NCBI RefSeq assembly: GCF_026213295.1
Contig: NC_079431.1
Span: forward strand, 16,370,465 to 16,434,464
Length of the DNA: 64,000 nucleotides
Origin: Gadus chalcogrammus
Taxonomy: Eukaryota; Chordata; Actinopteri; Gadiformes; Gadidae
Reading direction: 5' to 3'
This document shows positions 34,764 to 46,880 of this stretch, one piece after another. The position numbers and the translations under genes were made by a program. The stretch's first letter is position 1. Each line of letters starts with the position of its first letter. The notes beneath the pieces were generated by a model. It saw only the letters and a list, made by a program, of their open reading frames with translations. It was not told the origin of the DNA and did not search any database.

Positions 34764-35060
34764 TTAAAGGTCCCATGGCATGACAATCTCACTTTATGAA
34801 GTTTTCTAACATAAATATGAGTTCCCCTAGCATTCCTATTTCCCCCAGTGGGTAAAACTTGCGTTCGGTGTAAAACGAGCACTCGGTATCCTGCTCGCTT
34901 TTGAAAAAATGGAAGCTCAAGCGCGCTGATTTGGAATGTGGCCCCATATGTTGTCATAAGGGACAAGCTAACTCCCCTTTCTCTGCCTTGCCCGCCCAGA
35001 GAATTTGGCCCGCCAATGAGACAATGAGCTAAGACCTTGCGAGCGCCAAATGTGTGTTTG
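34764..35060. mobile_element. Left part of a teleost non-autonomous element (TTAAAGGTCCCATGGCATG end)
   Basis: TTAAAGGTCCCATGGCATGA begins a segment that passes through CTCACTTTATGAAGTTTTCT, ATATGAGTTCCCCTAGC, GTATCCTGCTCGC and CTCTGCCTTGCCCGCCCAGA. I recognise this order as an abundant fish repeat. A matching inverted right end was not found. Downstream sequence to about 35960 may belong to the same element. Confidence 0.55.
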
Positions 35061-35267
35061 TGTGTGATTACACACACTATAACGTTTGTAATTTGGATAA
35101 CCGTTGTGCTGTTGGTGTTATTGTGCATAACAAGTTGGTTCTCTAACGTCTCTCATATTTCCACAACGAGACTGTAGTGGGGGTTATCTCAGCCATCGTT
35201 GAGCCAGTAGGGCCGAGATCGTTTATTTGCCTGTGGCATGTGCCACCGCGACCACTGACATACCATG

Positions 35268-35378
35268 GCATATGCCGTTCAGGAACGGTAACTGCCGTTA
35301 AGGTGGAACAGCAGATGCCGTTCAGGAACGGCATATGCCATTCTGGAACGATAACTGCCGTTCCCAACAATGGTATGT
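35268..35378 (+). repeat. Five ~20-bp palindromic tandem units
   Basis: TGCC(G/A)TT occurs at 35273, 35293, 35316, 35336 and 35356, a period of 20-23 bases. Most units have the form TGCCGTTCAGGAACGG, which is nearly self-complementary. The cluster is bracketed by ACATACCATGG and CAATGGTATGT, also an inverted pair. Confidence 0.8.
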
Positions 35379-38300
35379 GACACCAGCACGGCCCGCCCCC
35401 TCCGTGTAATTTCAAGACACGCATTGCCGTAAATGTAAAGCTATATATATTTGGTCTTTATTGACACTATATCACAACATAACGCCGTAAATAAAGGGAT
35501 TTATACGTTTCTATATAGAGCTATAGCAGAGAATGTCTAATGTTCCGGTTTTCTGGACTGGTTGCAGTAATACTCTCTGTCCACACGGGTCGCTCGCAGG
35601 CGAGTGCAGAATGAATGGGAGCCTATGGGGTTTTACCCTCAGAATCCAGTTCAGAATCTCAAATTCTCACGATGTAAACAACTACGGTGGCCTGTACTGG
35701 CCTGTATTACAACTTTCAAAAGTAATTTGAAAGTTGCGTTCAAAAGGTGGGGCTAAGTTAATAAACACAGCTGAATATTGAATTTTTTAAGGTCAGGTAT
35801 CTGTTCTCAAAAGGCGTTAAAAAAATGCGATGATGTCACACATTGTCATACCGTCAGAAGTACTGCTTTACGGCAGTTTCTGAATCACTTCGGCACTTCT
35901 GCATCATGGTTTCCTTTTTCTCGTGGCATCCGCAACGATAACACCAGCTGTTGGAGGTAAGGCTTTTTTTTGCTTAATACACGAGTTACAGAGAGTTTTA
36001 GTGAGCTAATGGAAAAAAAATGTTTGTCTACAGTTGGTCCTTGATGCTGTGACAACGGACAAGTCTTCTTCCTCTGTCCTTTTTCCCTGCCTCTGTTCAG
36101 TATGTTCTGTGTTGTTGTTAAATAATTTCTATTTTTTTGGTTTATTTACTACTATTAGTTACTGTTCTTATTGTGTACTTGTTAGTGTGATGTTTGAATA
36201 AACTTGCCTGTTATAATTACTGTTTCAATGTGACCTAGACCATATTTCTCATTTAACAAACACGTGTAGCTTATAATGTGTTGCAGGGCAGAGAAATTAA
36301 ATTCAATGGCTTAAAACAAACCCATCTGTAAAGATCAGTGAATGAATATAAATCAATGACAAGTGGTGTAGATGGTTTTCCCTCTGTGCAATGTCATTAG
36401 CCCATGACCTAGTAAGTCCTACAAAAAAAACTACAGTAATAGCAGATGTTGAAGTTGTTAAATCGTTAACAAACATTTTGTATGGAACAATCGGTTCAGG
36501 TAAGTTAAGTGCTTGAGTTTCGACACTTTAGAGAATGTCTAGCGCGCAACTTGAATAAGCCATGTGCGATTTTACCCGGGCTCCAGCGCAACTTTCCCTA
36601 CCAGGTGCAGCCTCAGGTAGCCTAGGACCATTCATACAGGAGCAAGCAAGAACGTTACCTTATTCTGTCCTTGGGAAACGAAAAGAAGGACAATCCGTCC
36701 ACTGTTGGAGCAGTTTATCATTGCACATTTACGAGGCATTTATTTTTTAAACTATCTTTATTTTCAAAAAATAGACATTGACAGATGAAATGATATTGAG
36801 CGGGACATTGACTGTATTATTTAAGGTTGTGATATCGTAACATGTATATAACACATTGAACATTGAACACAAGAAATGGAAAAAATTCCATTTATACTTT
36901 CACCATACATAACTATATAAAAAATAAAAGTGCCTGCAGGAAAATATAAATACAGTAAGCAAAAATTTACTTTGACGGAAAGTCCTCCTTAAGATAATGT
37001 TTCTGATTGTGCTTCAGCTTCAGATGCCATCAAGAGGGGTCTCTGGTCGTAACCAGTCGCATGTCCGTCCCTGACCAATCAGCATTCATTAGCAGAATGC
37101 TATAGTGTACGGCCAACAACGGCCCAAACTAAGAAATCGAAAGGACATAAGTACTCATTCATTTGACTTTTGAACTATAATCTATATTGAACTCGCGCTA
37201 TCTACAATAAAATGTGAGATATTTCAACGACAAGCAGGTGAAAGAGATATATTTAGCCGTCTTGCCCCATAGACTCCATTCAATCTGGACTCGCCCGCGA
37301 TCACCCCCAGTGGATTTCTAATGGAACTACAACCAAAATGGGTAAAATGGAATGTATAGGAAGTGCCGAGGCTCTTCGTAGACGGGCTCTGCTATAGGTC
37401 TATAGCCACCTAAACAGACCTGTTTAGGTGACTAGGCTCACTACCGTCCCCGGAGCAAGTCCGGCTTTTTTCAAAAGCATCTTTCCTTTCAAAAGCAAAA
37501 ACAAACAGATCGCAAATATCCTAACAACAGCACGGACGAGAGAAACGTATAAATATATATATCAAAGAATGCACAGCCACTTGCCATTCGGAACAGTACT
37601 TTACACTTGAATAAAAAAATTCAAACTCCATTCTAACTGAATCCTCTTAATACATAGGATACTTGGTTGAAAGAATGTAGCATGCTACTCTTTACTGGGC
37701 TGCATGAGGCTTCACAGTAGCCTATGATAGCAGACGCTAGTATAGTACGGTGAGGTATTTTTCACTGTTTGACAAACATTGACTTACTGTATAGGTATCA
37801 AATATAAGTTCATGTTGTAAAGCATGTAGACAGGGAAACATATACTTGATCCTCTTTTCAAAGTTGAAGCTTTGGAGGTATAGCAAAAAAAATAAACATC
37901 CAGCATCCGATCATAAAACTAAAAAGAAAGGTTAAGAACAGGGTGTTGAAAACAAAAAGGAAATGATAAAAATACAGCCTGATGGGACCACAAGAAAAAC
38001 AATTAGCGCACTTCCTGCCCTATGGCCCAGACCCTGAAATAGCCCAGATGAGGGCTCGAGACCTGGGATCCTTTCCCATCCCGCTCTCTTCTGTTCTCAC
38101 TTAGCAGCATTCCAAACATACCCCATCATCCACATGCTCTATTAACAAATAGCATATTATTAAAGATGAATAAACACCCTAATGACCTGTCAGGTATGAG
38201 ACAGACTCACCATAAAAACACAATACAAAAAACATGGTTGCGTTTTAATGGCGGAAACTTTATACTTGGTTGGTTCTGCATCCACGCAGCCTTCAGTCTG

Positions 38301-39475
38301 TGCCCTTGCCAAAGGGAGAGTGTGACTGGGTGAGGGCTGTGTATATGGGGTTGGTGGCTGGGCCGCCACCATGCTCTCCCTCCTCCTCCCCACAACAACC
38401 CTTATCTGGTGACAGCGATCCCTGGCCCAGCCACCGTGGCAGCAGTGACAGTCACGGAGATGAGTGGGAAGGTGACGATGGACGGGGTTGTTGGTAGGTT
38501 CAGGTAATGGGAGCCAGATGACAAAGAGCGAGAGAGAGTTGGAGTGAGACAGGAGACACCATAGAGGAAAAGGGAGGAGATGAGAGGGAGTGAGGAGGGG
38601 TGGAGAGAAAGGGAAGACAGGACGGCTGGAAGGAAGGAAACGGCCAGAGATGAAATCAAACGATGAGAGAGCGAATGGAAGCGGAAATATGAAGTTGTGT
38701 AAAGAAAAAATGAGAACTCTTTGGTATGGAGACACAGAGGGGTCATAGAGCGCTCACGCTGCTCCTGCTTTGGTACATCCAGAAACATGTTCCCCATAGA
38801 AAGAAATTTACAACGCAGCAAATCACGGCCTATGTTTGTTTTTTAGGCCTCTGTGTTTTAGGCCTTTGAACCGTGGTCGGTTGGCGGATCCATTGCAGAA
38901 TGAGGTAATGGATTGTGGAACATGAACAAGAGGATGAGAGCTCCACAGATAGCTGAGAAGATTTAACGAGGTACACTGATATGAGCTTATCACGTCCTAT
39001 AATAAGCAGCATGTCTTATCAGCTCATAAGATGTCAAATGTAGTGGATTGGATTGTACATGTGAACCGAAGGGTGAGAGCGAGTTTGGCTTTGTGGTTAA
39101 AGAGACTTATAGTGATGCCCATGAAACTAAACAGTCTTCTCTTAAACACATCTTGAATTACATTTTGCCTATTCTTATCATGGTAAACAGTGAACTGAAG
39201 TTAAAGATTTGGTAGTCCATGTGGAATGGTTTACTATGAGGCGTTTCAAAAAACCAGCCAAAGTAAGCCACCCTAATAGGTTATCAGTATATTGTATTGT
39301 AATTAACCACTGTCTCTTTATTAATATTCATAAGAAAGCTGAACTGTTGCCATTTAAAAATCAATATCATTTAGAAAAAAATTTAAACGGGGATGCATCG
39401 ACTCACTATCTTAAACATTGCTCAATGTTGAGCAAATTAGCTATAACAATTTAATCATTTACACTGACACTTTTA
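35379..39475. other. Mostly unique AT-rich DNA, no gene recognised
   Basis: 35520-35960 may continue the repeat begun at 34764. A patch at 37270-37340 (CCCATAGACTCCATTCAATC, GGACTCGCCCGCGATC) looks like fish repeat sequence. The antisense open frame at 38190-38735 follows a purine-rich stretch and has no domain. Nothing else can be supported. Confidence 0.45.
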
Positions 39476-39477
39476 AT

Positions 39478-39555
39478 CCAAACCAATTAACAGTGGATTC
39501 AGATACATGCCAGTAAAGAGCAGGTAAGGCATCTTGCTCGAGGATGCCGAACTCT
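39478..39555 (-). repeat. SINE body fragment
   Basis: In reverse complement it reads GGCATCCTCGAGCAAGATGC, CTTACCTGCTCTTTACTGGC. This aligns with GGCATCCTCAAGCATGAAGC and CCTACCTGCCTTTTATTCGC in the plus-strand SINE at 15343. Confidence 0.55.
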
Positions 39556-39556
39556 A

Positions 39557-40288
39557 CCACGAAAAGTCTACAGCTTGTACAGAATGCTGCAGCTAGACTG
39601 CTGTCCAGAACGAGAAGGTTGATCACATCATACCTATTCTCGCCTCTTTGCACTGGCTACCAATAACTTTCAGATCGGAATTTAAGGTGCTACTGCTAAC
39701 CTATAAAGCCTTGCATGGATTATCTCCATCCTACCTGAAAGACCTGATCATTCCTTATAGTCCTTCTCGGTCCCGCCGGTCTTCGGGAGCTGGCTTTCTT
39801 TCACTGCCGAAGGTTCAAACGGTTCAAAATCGGCTGGACAGAGAGCGTTTGCCTATCGAGCCCCCTACCTATGGAATAAGCTGCCACCAGTGATCAGGGA
39901 AGCTGACTCTGTGGAGCAATTCAAAGGAAAGCTCAAATCGCACCTCTACAATCTTGCATTTGGAACATAGGAGTGTGAAAACAACCCAGATGCGATGTGA
40001 AGAACAACCCAGATGCAGCCAGCACCACATCACCAATTTAATATGATGCGCATGTATTTACCTGTATGTCAATTATGGCACCCATTGCACTCCTGACCAT
40101 CCCTGGAAGAAGGGATCCCATACTATGCATTTCTTTTCAAGATTTCTTCCTTGCTAATTTCAAGGGAGTTTTTTCTTGCCCTTGTGGGGGCTTGGGTAAA
40201 GGGGGGTGTCATAAATATTTGGCCTGTTAAGCCCTTTGAGACTGTAATGGTGATTAAGGGCTATGTAAATAAAAGTGAATTGAATTGA
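39557..40288 (+). pseudogene. 5'-truncated L2-type LINE 3' end with tail
   Basis: The last ~130 codons of a LINE ORF2 followed by its 3' UTR. LQLVQNAAARLLSRTRR leads, after a frameshift near 39620, to DHIIPILASLHWLPITFRSE and YKALHGLSPSYLKDL. After a second shift near 39835-39840 come AFAYRAPYLWNKLPPVIREA and SVEQFKGKLKSHLYNLAF, ending at a TAG near 39969. This is the C-terminal domain wording of L2-group LINEs. The 3' UTR ends TTAAGGGCTATGTAAATAAA then GTGAATTGAATTGA, the short TGAAT repeat tail typical of L2. No endonuclease or RT core remains, and the two frameshifts show it is dead. Confidence 0.8.
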
Positions 40289-40299
40289 TGCCTACAGGT

Positions 40300-40345
40300 T
40301 AAGCTACGGACATCGGGGATCAAACCCCGTTCTTTTGAATAGTCG
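40300..40345 (-). repeat. SINE B-box-like fragment
   Basis: In reverse complement, GAACGGGGTTTGATCCCCGA contains a B-box-like GGTTTGATCCC, followed by TGTCCGTAGCTTAACCTGTA. It resembles the head of the minus-strand SINE at 42905-43105. Confidence 0.4.
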
Positions 40346-40349
40346 AGAA

Positions 40350-41270
40350 CCCTAGCTGTACTCTGGAATCTTCCAGATTCCGGATCAAATGCTCCTCTAC
40401 TGAGCAAACAGTGTGTAAGTGGGGTAAAACAAGGTTATTGTGTGTATGCTAGCACCTATGCCTTCACCTATGCTAGCACCTACAATTGCTAACCACTAAG
40501 CAAGCATGACACTTAAGCATGGACGTCTTTAGCTTGAGACCAAATGAACATACTTTTTCATTCTGCATCTTTTTCATCCATATTTGGCTCTGTACAAAAA
40601 GGATTACGAAGCATTCAATAATGGAGGCAGATTTTAATTGAAATGTCAGCAGAGAATATAATTAAATGAATAACCTTTCTACCGTATCCAACAAAGAAAA
40701 GAGTAATTCAATCAGCCTTTTTAAATTACCAAATCCAATTAAACAACAACAAAGACGATGCATTTTGTTTTGTTTCAATGCAGCACAAATGTCATCCAGT
40801 AGACCCAAGTCGACAAGCTGTGTTCTGCTCATTCTCTGCTATGGCTGCTCTCTACAGCAGCCGCCTATAAAAGCCTTGAGAAATCCAATATCTTAGTTAA
40901 GTGACGGTGCCGGCCTTTGTTAGCACCAGATAACTTTTAAAGATCCCAGAGGATGTCCGTCCGTCCTCTCTGTGTGTGACAGACTGAGCCCTGAAGGCTA
41001 GAGCAGACAAAAGGCAGAGAGACAGAAAAGAGGCATGGCTAAGAGAGAGAGATGGAGAGAGAGAGGGAGAACGATGACAGATTGACAAAAATTATCGACG
41101 GGGGGATGAGGAGGAAGGGGTTTGGATTATTGAATTGGGGGCCGTATGGCCTCGTTGTTTGACTCGAAACAGTAAAGGTTGTGACTTTGAACCCCATTAG
41201 CGTCAATCCACCCTTGACCTTATGACGCTCTAACCTGCTTCTAAATGAAATGTTTCTGAATTCACCGTGA
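40350..41270. other. No gene recognised
   Basis: AT-rich to 40900, then a GA-rich patch near 41040-41070. Open frames lack domains. Confidence 0.5.
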
Positions 41271-41274
41271 GTCA

Positions 41275-41545
41275 CTAACACCTCTTGCCCACTGCAACCC
41301 CCGTCAACGGATGACGGAAGGCGTGGCTGACGGATGGGGGAGTAGTCTTTGCAGAGGCATCCGTCAGCCAAGCCCGAGCATACGGGATCTGATAGGATGA
41401 CGGATCCGTCGCTGCCTGAAAAGTTGAACATTTTTCAACTTCTTGACGGAGCCGACGGATCCAACGGAACGGATGATTCCCCAATGCATTGCAGCTCCAC
41501 CCCATTCAAAGTCAATGGGTTCCGTCAACGAGGTGGTGGTGTAAA
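41275..41545. mobile_element. MITE family A, copy 2
   Basis: Aligns with 4541-4858 through GGAAGGCGTGGCTGA, GGGGGAGTAGTCTTTGCA, GATGACGGATCCGTCGCTGC, AAAGTTGAACAT and TCAACTTCTTGAC. The termini are rearranged: CCCGTCAACGGATGACGG at the left and GGGTTCCGTCAACGAGG at the right replace the 36-bp arms of copy 1. Confidence 0.65.
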
Positions 41546-41664
41546 AGTGTCTTTATCAGTAAACAAGGTTGGTTTTGCTAAATCCCTAAACAGTGAAGGC
41601 CCCAGCTCACTCTCCCAGGTGCGACTCGTTAGTGTTTGCACCCAACGAGAAGAAACGCTCGCGG

Positions 41665-42070
41665 GTGTGTGTGTGTGTGTGTGTGTAGTGTGTCATGTAC
41701 GCACACATCCTTGGCACCTTTCCTGCTGGCTGGCATTTGACTCAATCTTCGCCCAGCGCCAGAAGACCCCAGGATGCCCCCAGCCTGACGAAGAACCCGA
41801 ATCTATAATTAGCACGCGCAGCGACACGCCCACCTACCACCCACTTAACCAGAACCAAACCATCCCCGGCATGATTGCAAAGTGCTCGACAAGTTCAAAC
41901 TCGGAGCGAGGGGAGGGACAGAGGATATTCTTTTTCTTTTTTTCTCAGTGTTACTATACCCACAGGGGAGCAAAAGTCATACACACACACACACACACTC
42001 CCACACTCTCGCACACACACACAAATATACCCACACATGCATCCGCGTGCATGCGCACACACACAGGGAT
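41665..42070. repeat. Short TG and CA arrays
   Basis: (TG)n at about 41666-41687 and interrupted CA sequence at about 41978-42065. A 297-codon open frame running across these and the MITE is not a gene. Confidence 0.8.
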
Positions 42071-42361
42071 AAGGGAAAATCGACCCAGCAGACCGAGCGG
42101 TCACACCCTGCCTGGGAGATACAGACACAGAGTGGAGAGAAGGGGGGAGGAGAGGAGAAGGGGGAGGGAGGGGAGGCAAACAAAGGCAGTAGTGGCACCA
42201 GACGTAATTATAGAGAGCGCTGGAGATAGAGACATGAGTTAGAGGGCTGGAGGATAACAAAGAGAAGGACACAGACAGGCGGGGGCTGGAGGGTCCAGGA
42301 CCAAGACCCTCCTCCCCTCCCAATGAAAGGAAGATCCGCCCGGGTAATAGCTATGACACCT

Positions 42362-42486
<125 letters not shown>

Positions 42487-42904
42487 TCCCCCCCCCCCCC
42501 TAGTTTCCGTAGACTGCCGTGTCTTTCTTAATCCCTTGTGTACGTACATAACGTATCTAGCATGTATAGACCAATACTATTTAGCAAGAGCTCTGTAGTG
42601 GCGTGTTACGGCGTTGTTCAAATCAAGCTCAGATGTTGACTCCTCAGAGGGAGGGGAAACGACGCGGGCCATGAGTTTCGGGTTAATGGCAGTGAATGTG
42701 TACAAAACAAAAGAAACTCAAACGGACAGGAGTGCGCTGGCTTGTTGTCAATGATCGCCCTGCGCCACTTCTGGCCGTTAGCGTGCCTCACATGACATCA
42801 TTCTCTATGACATCGTTCTTCATGACAGCACGCCATAGGACTGTTTCAGGCTCTGGCCATCGTAACCGGCTGCACTCTCTTAGGGTCGACTGTTGACGCC
42901 TTTA

Positions 42905-43105
42905 AGGGTCGCTTAGCAGACGCTTTGATCCAAAATGGGAATGAAGTGAGTGAATTCAGATCCATGACATTAAAGAGAAGGTAGGGATTAGGGATCTGGC
43001 TCAGGGTAAGCTACAGGTTAGGAATTGGACACTGGAGATTGAACCCGGTAACTATCGGCAACAATAATGTTCTAGCTCAACTACTCTGCCAACTAAGTGT
43101 GTGAT
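42905..43105 (-). repeat. tRNA-derived SINE, near full length
   Basis: Read from 43105 down, a head with A-box-like TTGGCAGAGTAGTT is followed about 45 bases later by the B-box-like CCGGGTTCAATCTCC. The body GTGTCCAATTCCTAACCTGT leads to the tail CCATTTTGGATCAAAGCGTC with TGCTAAGCGAC. Both pol III boxes and the fish SINE tail are in the right order and spacing. Confidence 0.65.
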
Positions 43106-45195
43106 GACTAACTGAGCCAGCCCTAAAATCCAAGGGCCCCTCGCGAATGCTTGTGTGTATTTGTGTTAACAAGCGAGACATAAAGATGTTGTCAGATGGA
43201 GGACGATAAGAGAGGAGTAATGGTGTTTAATTCCGGGAACGCCGGGGCACATTTCCAATCATTTAGTCGTGCAGTGGTTAGCGGAGCCTAATGATTTGCT
43301 GATCGTCTGTTGCTCTGGCTCAGTAAACACAACTGGGACATTGGACCAATGCAGAACACCAGAGCAGTTCGACAAACAAAAAATCGCTAACTTTTTGGTT
43401 GTCGGATGGCTGAATTTCGACCAATGCACGGGAAAAAACCTCTGCGTTTTACAGTACTCCACTACAGGTCTGCGTGCTCCGTCGTGGAGAGTCAGTGTTT
43501 ATCTATTTCTGGACATTCTGATCCCTCAACTGTATTACAATCAATTTGTCATGAGGAGACATTGTGGCTGGGGCCAACGATAACACAGCTAATGTATTTC
43601 ACAAACAGCTATTGGATGGAATGTGAGATTACCCGGCCAGTATAGGAAAAGACACTTCATGGAAGACGTGCTCCACTACGTGTCTCCTCTGCTTACCTAT
43701 CTCCTTCTCCCACTCTTTAGCCCCATAGGTAAACATGTTTTTTGTGAATGTGTGTTTGTGTGTCTATATCCCTCTGTGTATGTGTATGTGTGTCCATGTT
43801 CCTGTGTGTTTCGTCATGTTAATGTTCCTGTGTGTCTCCCTGTGCGTGTTTCATTGTGGACGTGTTCCTGTCTGTGTGGTTGCACATCTGTATTCCTGTG
43901 TGTGCATGTATGTGTGTCTGTGGTATTGTGTGTGTGTGTCTGTAGTGTGTTAATGTGTGTGTTTGCATCAGTGTTCATGTATGTGTGTACATTTGTGTGT
44001 GTGTTCATGTGTCCGTTTTACTGTGTGTGTACGTGTGCGTTCTTGGATCCATTCCTGGGGTTGTGCGTGTGTTTATTGGCGAGAGAGCGACTTGACAGGT
44101 TGATTACCATGCTAAGAAGCACGGGTACACATATACTCACTGCTGCACACAAACATACACGTTCCTGCACACACACACACACACACAGAAATACACACAC
44201 ACTACTCCAGACAATGAGAGAGGTCACATCGTGGAGCCACAGCGCCAGCCTGTTGAAGTGAAGGCCTCACATTCAGTAAATATTGACTGGCTTAAGCAAA
44301 TGTTTACCATCGCGCGTTTCTTTCTGAGAATCAACAAGACGCTTTTTGTTATTATTTATTCATAAGCCACACATCCAATGTCCTTCGTTGTTTGTTTGAC
44401 TGTTGTGGTGTGTATGGGTTGCTGTTGTAATCCTGGACATTTGCATGGGCTTGCAAAGTATGTCTGCCATGCATGAATTATTTTTTTACATGCATCGTAC
44501 ACAATGTACTGTATACTCAGGTGCTATTGTAAGAGAGTTAAGACTGTGTGCACGTTGCACAGCAGAGTTTAGGCAGGCAGGCAAACTCTCAGTCTATCTC
44601 TCAGTGTAAACTAAGCTCCACACATATCTCTTCTGCTAGAAGCTCCCCTAAACACTCACACAAGGGATCACACACACACACACGGGAATACAAACACACT
44701 AGCAGACCCACACTCTCTCTTGCTCTCTCACACACTAACAGACACAGACTCACACACACACAGACACACAGACACTCCACCTCCTCCCCCTCATATAAAC
44801 TCAATCCAGAACAGATACTGGTGTGCCTGCCAAAAAGCCAGCTCAGCACTCTCTTCCTAATTTCTGCTTGCTCTTCACGAGCACTCCTCAAGCACGTGCA
44901 CTTCAGAAAAAAAGAACAAAATCCCAAAAGATTCAATTTTCAGCCTGTCCTCCTCTCCGTCTTCCGCGGTGTGTAAAACTTCTGAGGCACAACCCGTTCT
45001 TCTTTGGAATCTGAACTCCGGGATATTCCAGGGCTCTAGTTTTTTGTAAAAGGCGAGGACAGCCAAACAGTGTCCCCGATCCATCGTCAGGTTCTCCAAG
45101 CAGGAAATACCCCGGGATTAATAAACACAGTGACCTAATGTGCCTTAACTCCAATGTAGACAGTTACTGTGGATGGGACAGCCCTGGCACCACAT
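43106..45195. other. TG-rich region, no gene recognised
   Basis: Interrupted TG sequence at about 43740-44080 and CA at 44160-44210 and 44660-44780 generate the long cysteine- or histidine-rich frames. No other feature is visible. Confidence 0.6.
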
Positions 45196-45197
45196 AA

Positions 45198-45199
<2 letters not shown>

Positions 45200-45291
<92 letters not shown>
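45200..45291. repeat. (CA)n microsatellite
   Basis: About 45 CA units ending in an A run. A (GAT)5 run follows at 45362-45378. Confidence 0.97.
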
Positions 45292-45294
<3 letters not shown>

Positions 45295-45379
45295 AAGGGT
45301 GTTCCGACTGAGTTTATGACCTTTTGTAACGATGTGTTTATTGATTAAAGAGGTCCCTGGGATGATGATGATGATGAAG

Positions 45380-46485
45380 TTGACGAGGGCTGCTTGTCTT
45401 CAGAACATCATGATGTAGCCATATCTATTATTCAACATTGTATTATGTGGGGTGTATTTTTGCTTATGTCATGGTTTGCTTATGTCGGGTTTCATTTTTT
45501 AGGCTTGCGCATATCAGAGTAGTTATCACACGTATCATCATGCAAACATCCCCACACTGGCTAAAACGAAGAATCTATAACACTGCCGTGATTTGAATAT
45601 ATTGATAAATGTTTTACCTGTGGGGGTCCCTTGATTGTTTCGGTCCTTTGGTTTTTGAAAAAAGGTTGGACCCACTACATTGTGTTCATGTTCTTACTTA
45701 ATTTCCAATAAAGGATCCACACACATTTGCATAAAGCTAGCATATTTTGTCCACTCCCATGTCAATAAAAGTATTCGAGTACTAGTTAACTTGAAAAATG
45801 CCCTTGACGGTGCATTTGTAACGGATAAAAAAATGGAACTTTCATTTGCGATTTACTATTGAAAACGTGATTAATTGCAATTTAATATTATAATCAATTG
45901 ACAGCCCTTTTATCTATACATACACACATATGTATGCATTTGTTTAGACGTCTCGCAACACCAGGCGATGGGAGACCTCGTCGCCTACCACGATGGGGGA
46001 TTTCTAAAGGCGAGTTAAGAGATTGACTTGTGAGTCTAACATAGATATATAACAACTTCTGTACGGAATGTGTCCCCGCTAACTACACCATGACGGCGTT
46101 CGGTATGCGTCAAGCGTTAATTATTTGGTGGGGACGCACGTGTTTACGTATAGGGGGGGTGGGGGATGGATGAGTGCATGGCGGCGCTGCCATTTCATAA
46201 ATACAGAGGAGAAGACGCCGTCGCTGACCGCCGAGTCACAGCGTGATGGACGAGGACAAAGACGCGGTGTTGGTCTGGGACACACGCCCAACAGCCACTT
46301 AGAGAGAGCAAGGAGATTAATGCTTCGGGAGGAGAAGGAACAGGGCCGAGAGAGGAGAGAGGGCGGGGGGGGGCGTCACAGGGGACGCCGGAGCAAGACC
46401 GTGCTCTGTTTCTAATATTCAAGCACAAGTATCTAATCAGACTTTATTAATAGTGAGCTCTGTGCCCGATGCATGTTCCATGTTG
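45380..46485. other. No gene recognised
   Basis: AT-rich to 46100, then a G-rich patch to 46400 whose short open frames on both strands lack domains. Confidence 0.5.
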
Positions 46486-46488
46486 CAC

Positions 46489-46880
46489 TTACAGGGCCCT
46501 ATCTTGCATCCGGCGCAATTGACTTTCTACACTGATGCATTTGTCGTTGCTAGTTTGCAACTGGCGCAGTGTTCTTTTCCCTCCACCGCCACGCGTCGGT
46601 AAATTAGGGAATGATCTTGCGCCCCAAGGGGCGGTTCGGCGAAAGAAGGAGGCGTGTTCTGGCGCAAACGTTCCCTGGTGCTATTTTGCAGTTTCAGAAA
46701 ACAATTCCGCCACAAACCAGGGATAACCTGGTTTAAAGTCAATGGCGCGTTGTTCAGATGCTATTTTAAGGGCCCATGCATAATGTTGCTTGTGCACCCC
46801 GCACATACACTTTGCTTCTCTCATCTACCTAGCCACACATTCTTGGTAAATTATTTGGGAAAGAACAGCTGATAAAGCCG
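46489..46880. mobile_element. Miniature DNA element starting CAGGGCCCTATCTTGC
   Basis: The sequence CAGGGCCCTATCTTGCATCC, GGCGCAATTGACTTTCTACA, AAGGGGCGGTTCGGCG, GGAGGCGTGTTCTGGCGCAA and CTATTTTAAGGGCCCATGCA follows an abundant teleost repeat. It contains repeated GGCGCA blocks. A matching right terminus was not found before 47650, so the element may continue to about 47420 or be truncated. Probably a Harbinger- or hAT-type derivative. Confidence 0.5.

Noticed and set aside
38190..38735. 181-codon antisense frame with hydrophobic and proline-rich stretches
   Set aside because: It arises opposite a purine-rich region, and an overlapping frame of similar length is open as well. No motif supports it.
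41349..42242. 297-codon open frame
   Set aside because: It starts inside a MITE, crosses TG and CA arrays and ends in purine-rich DNA. There is no recognisable domain, so it is chance.
43623..44261. 212-codon cysteine/valine-rich frame
   Set aside because: It follows interrupted TG repeats and ends in a CA run. Composition explains it.
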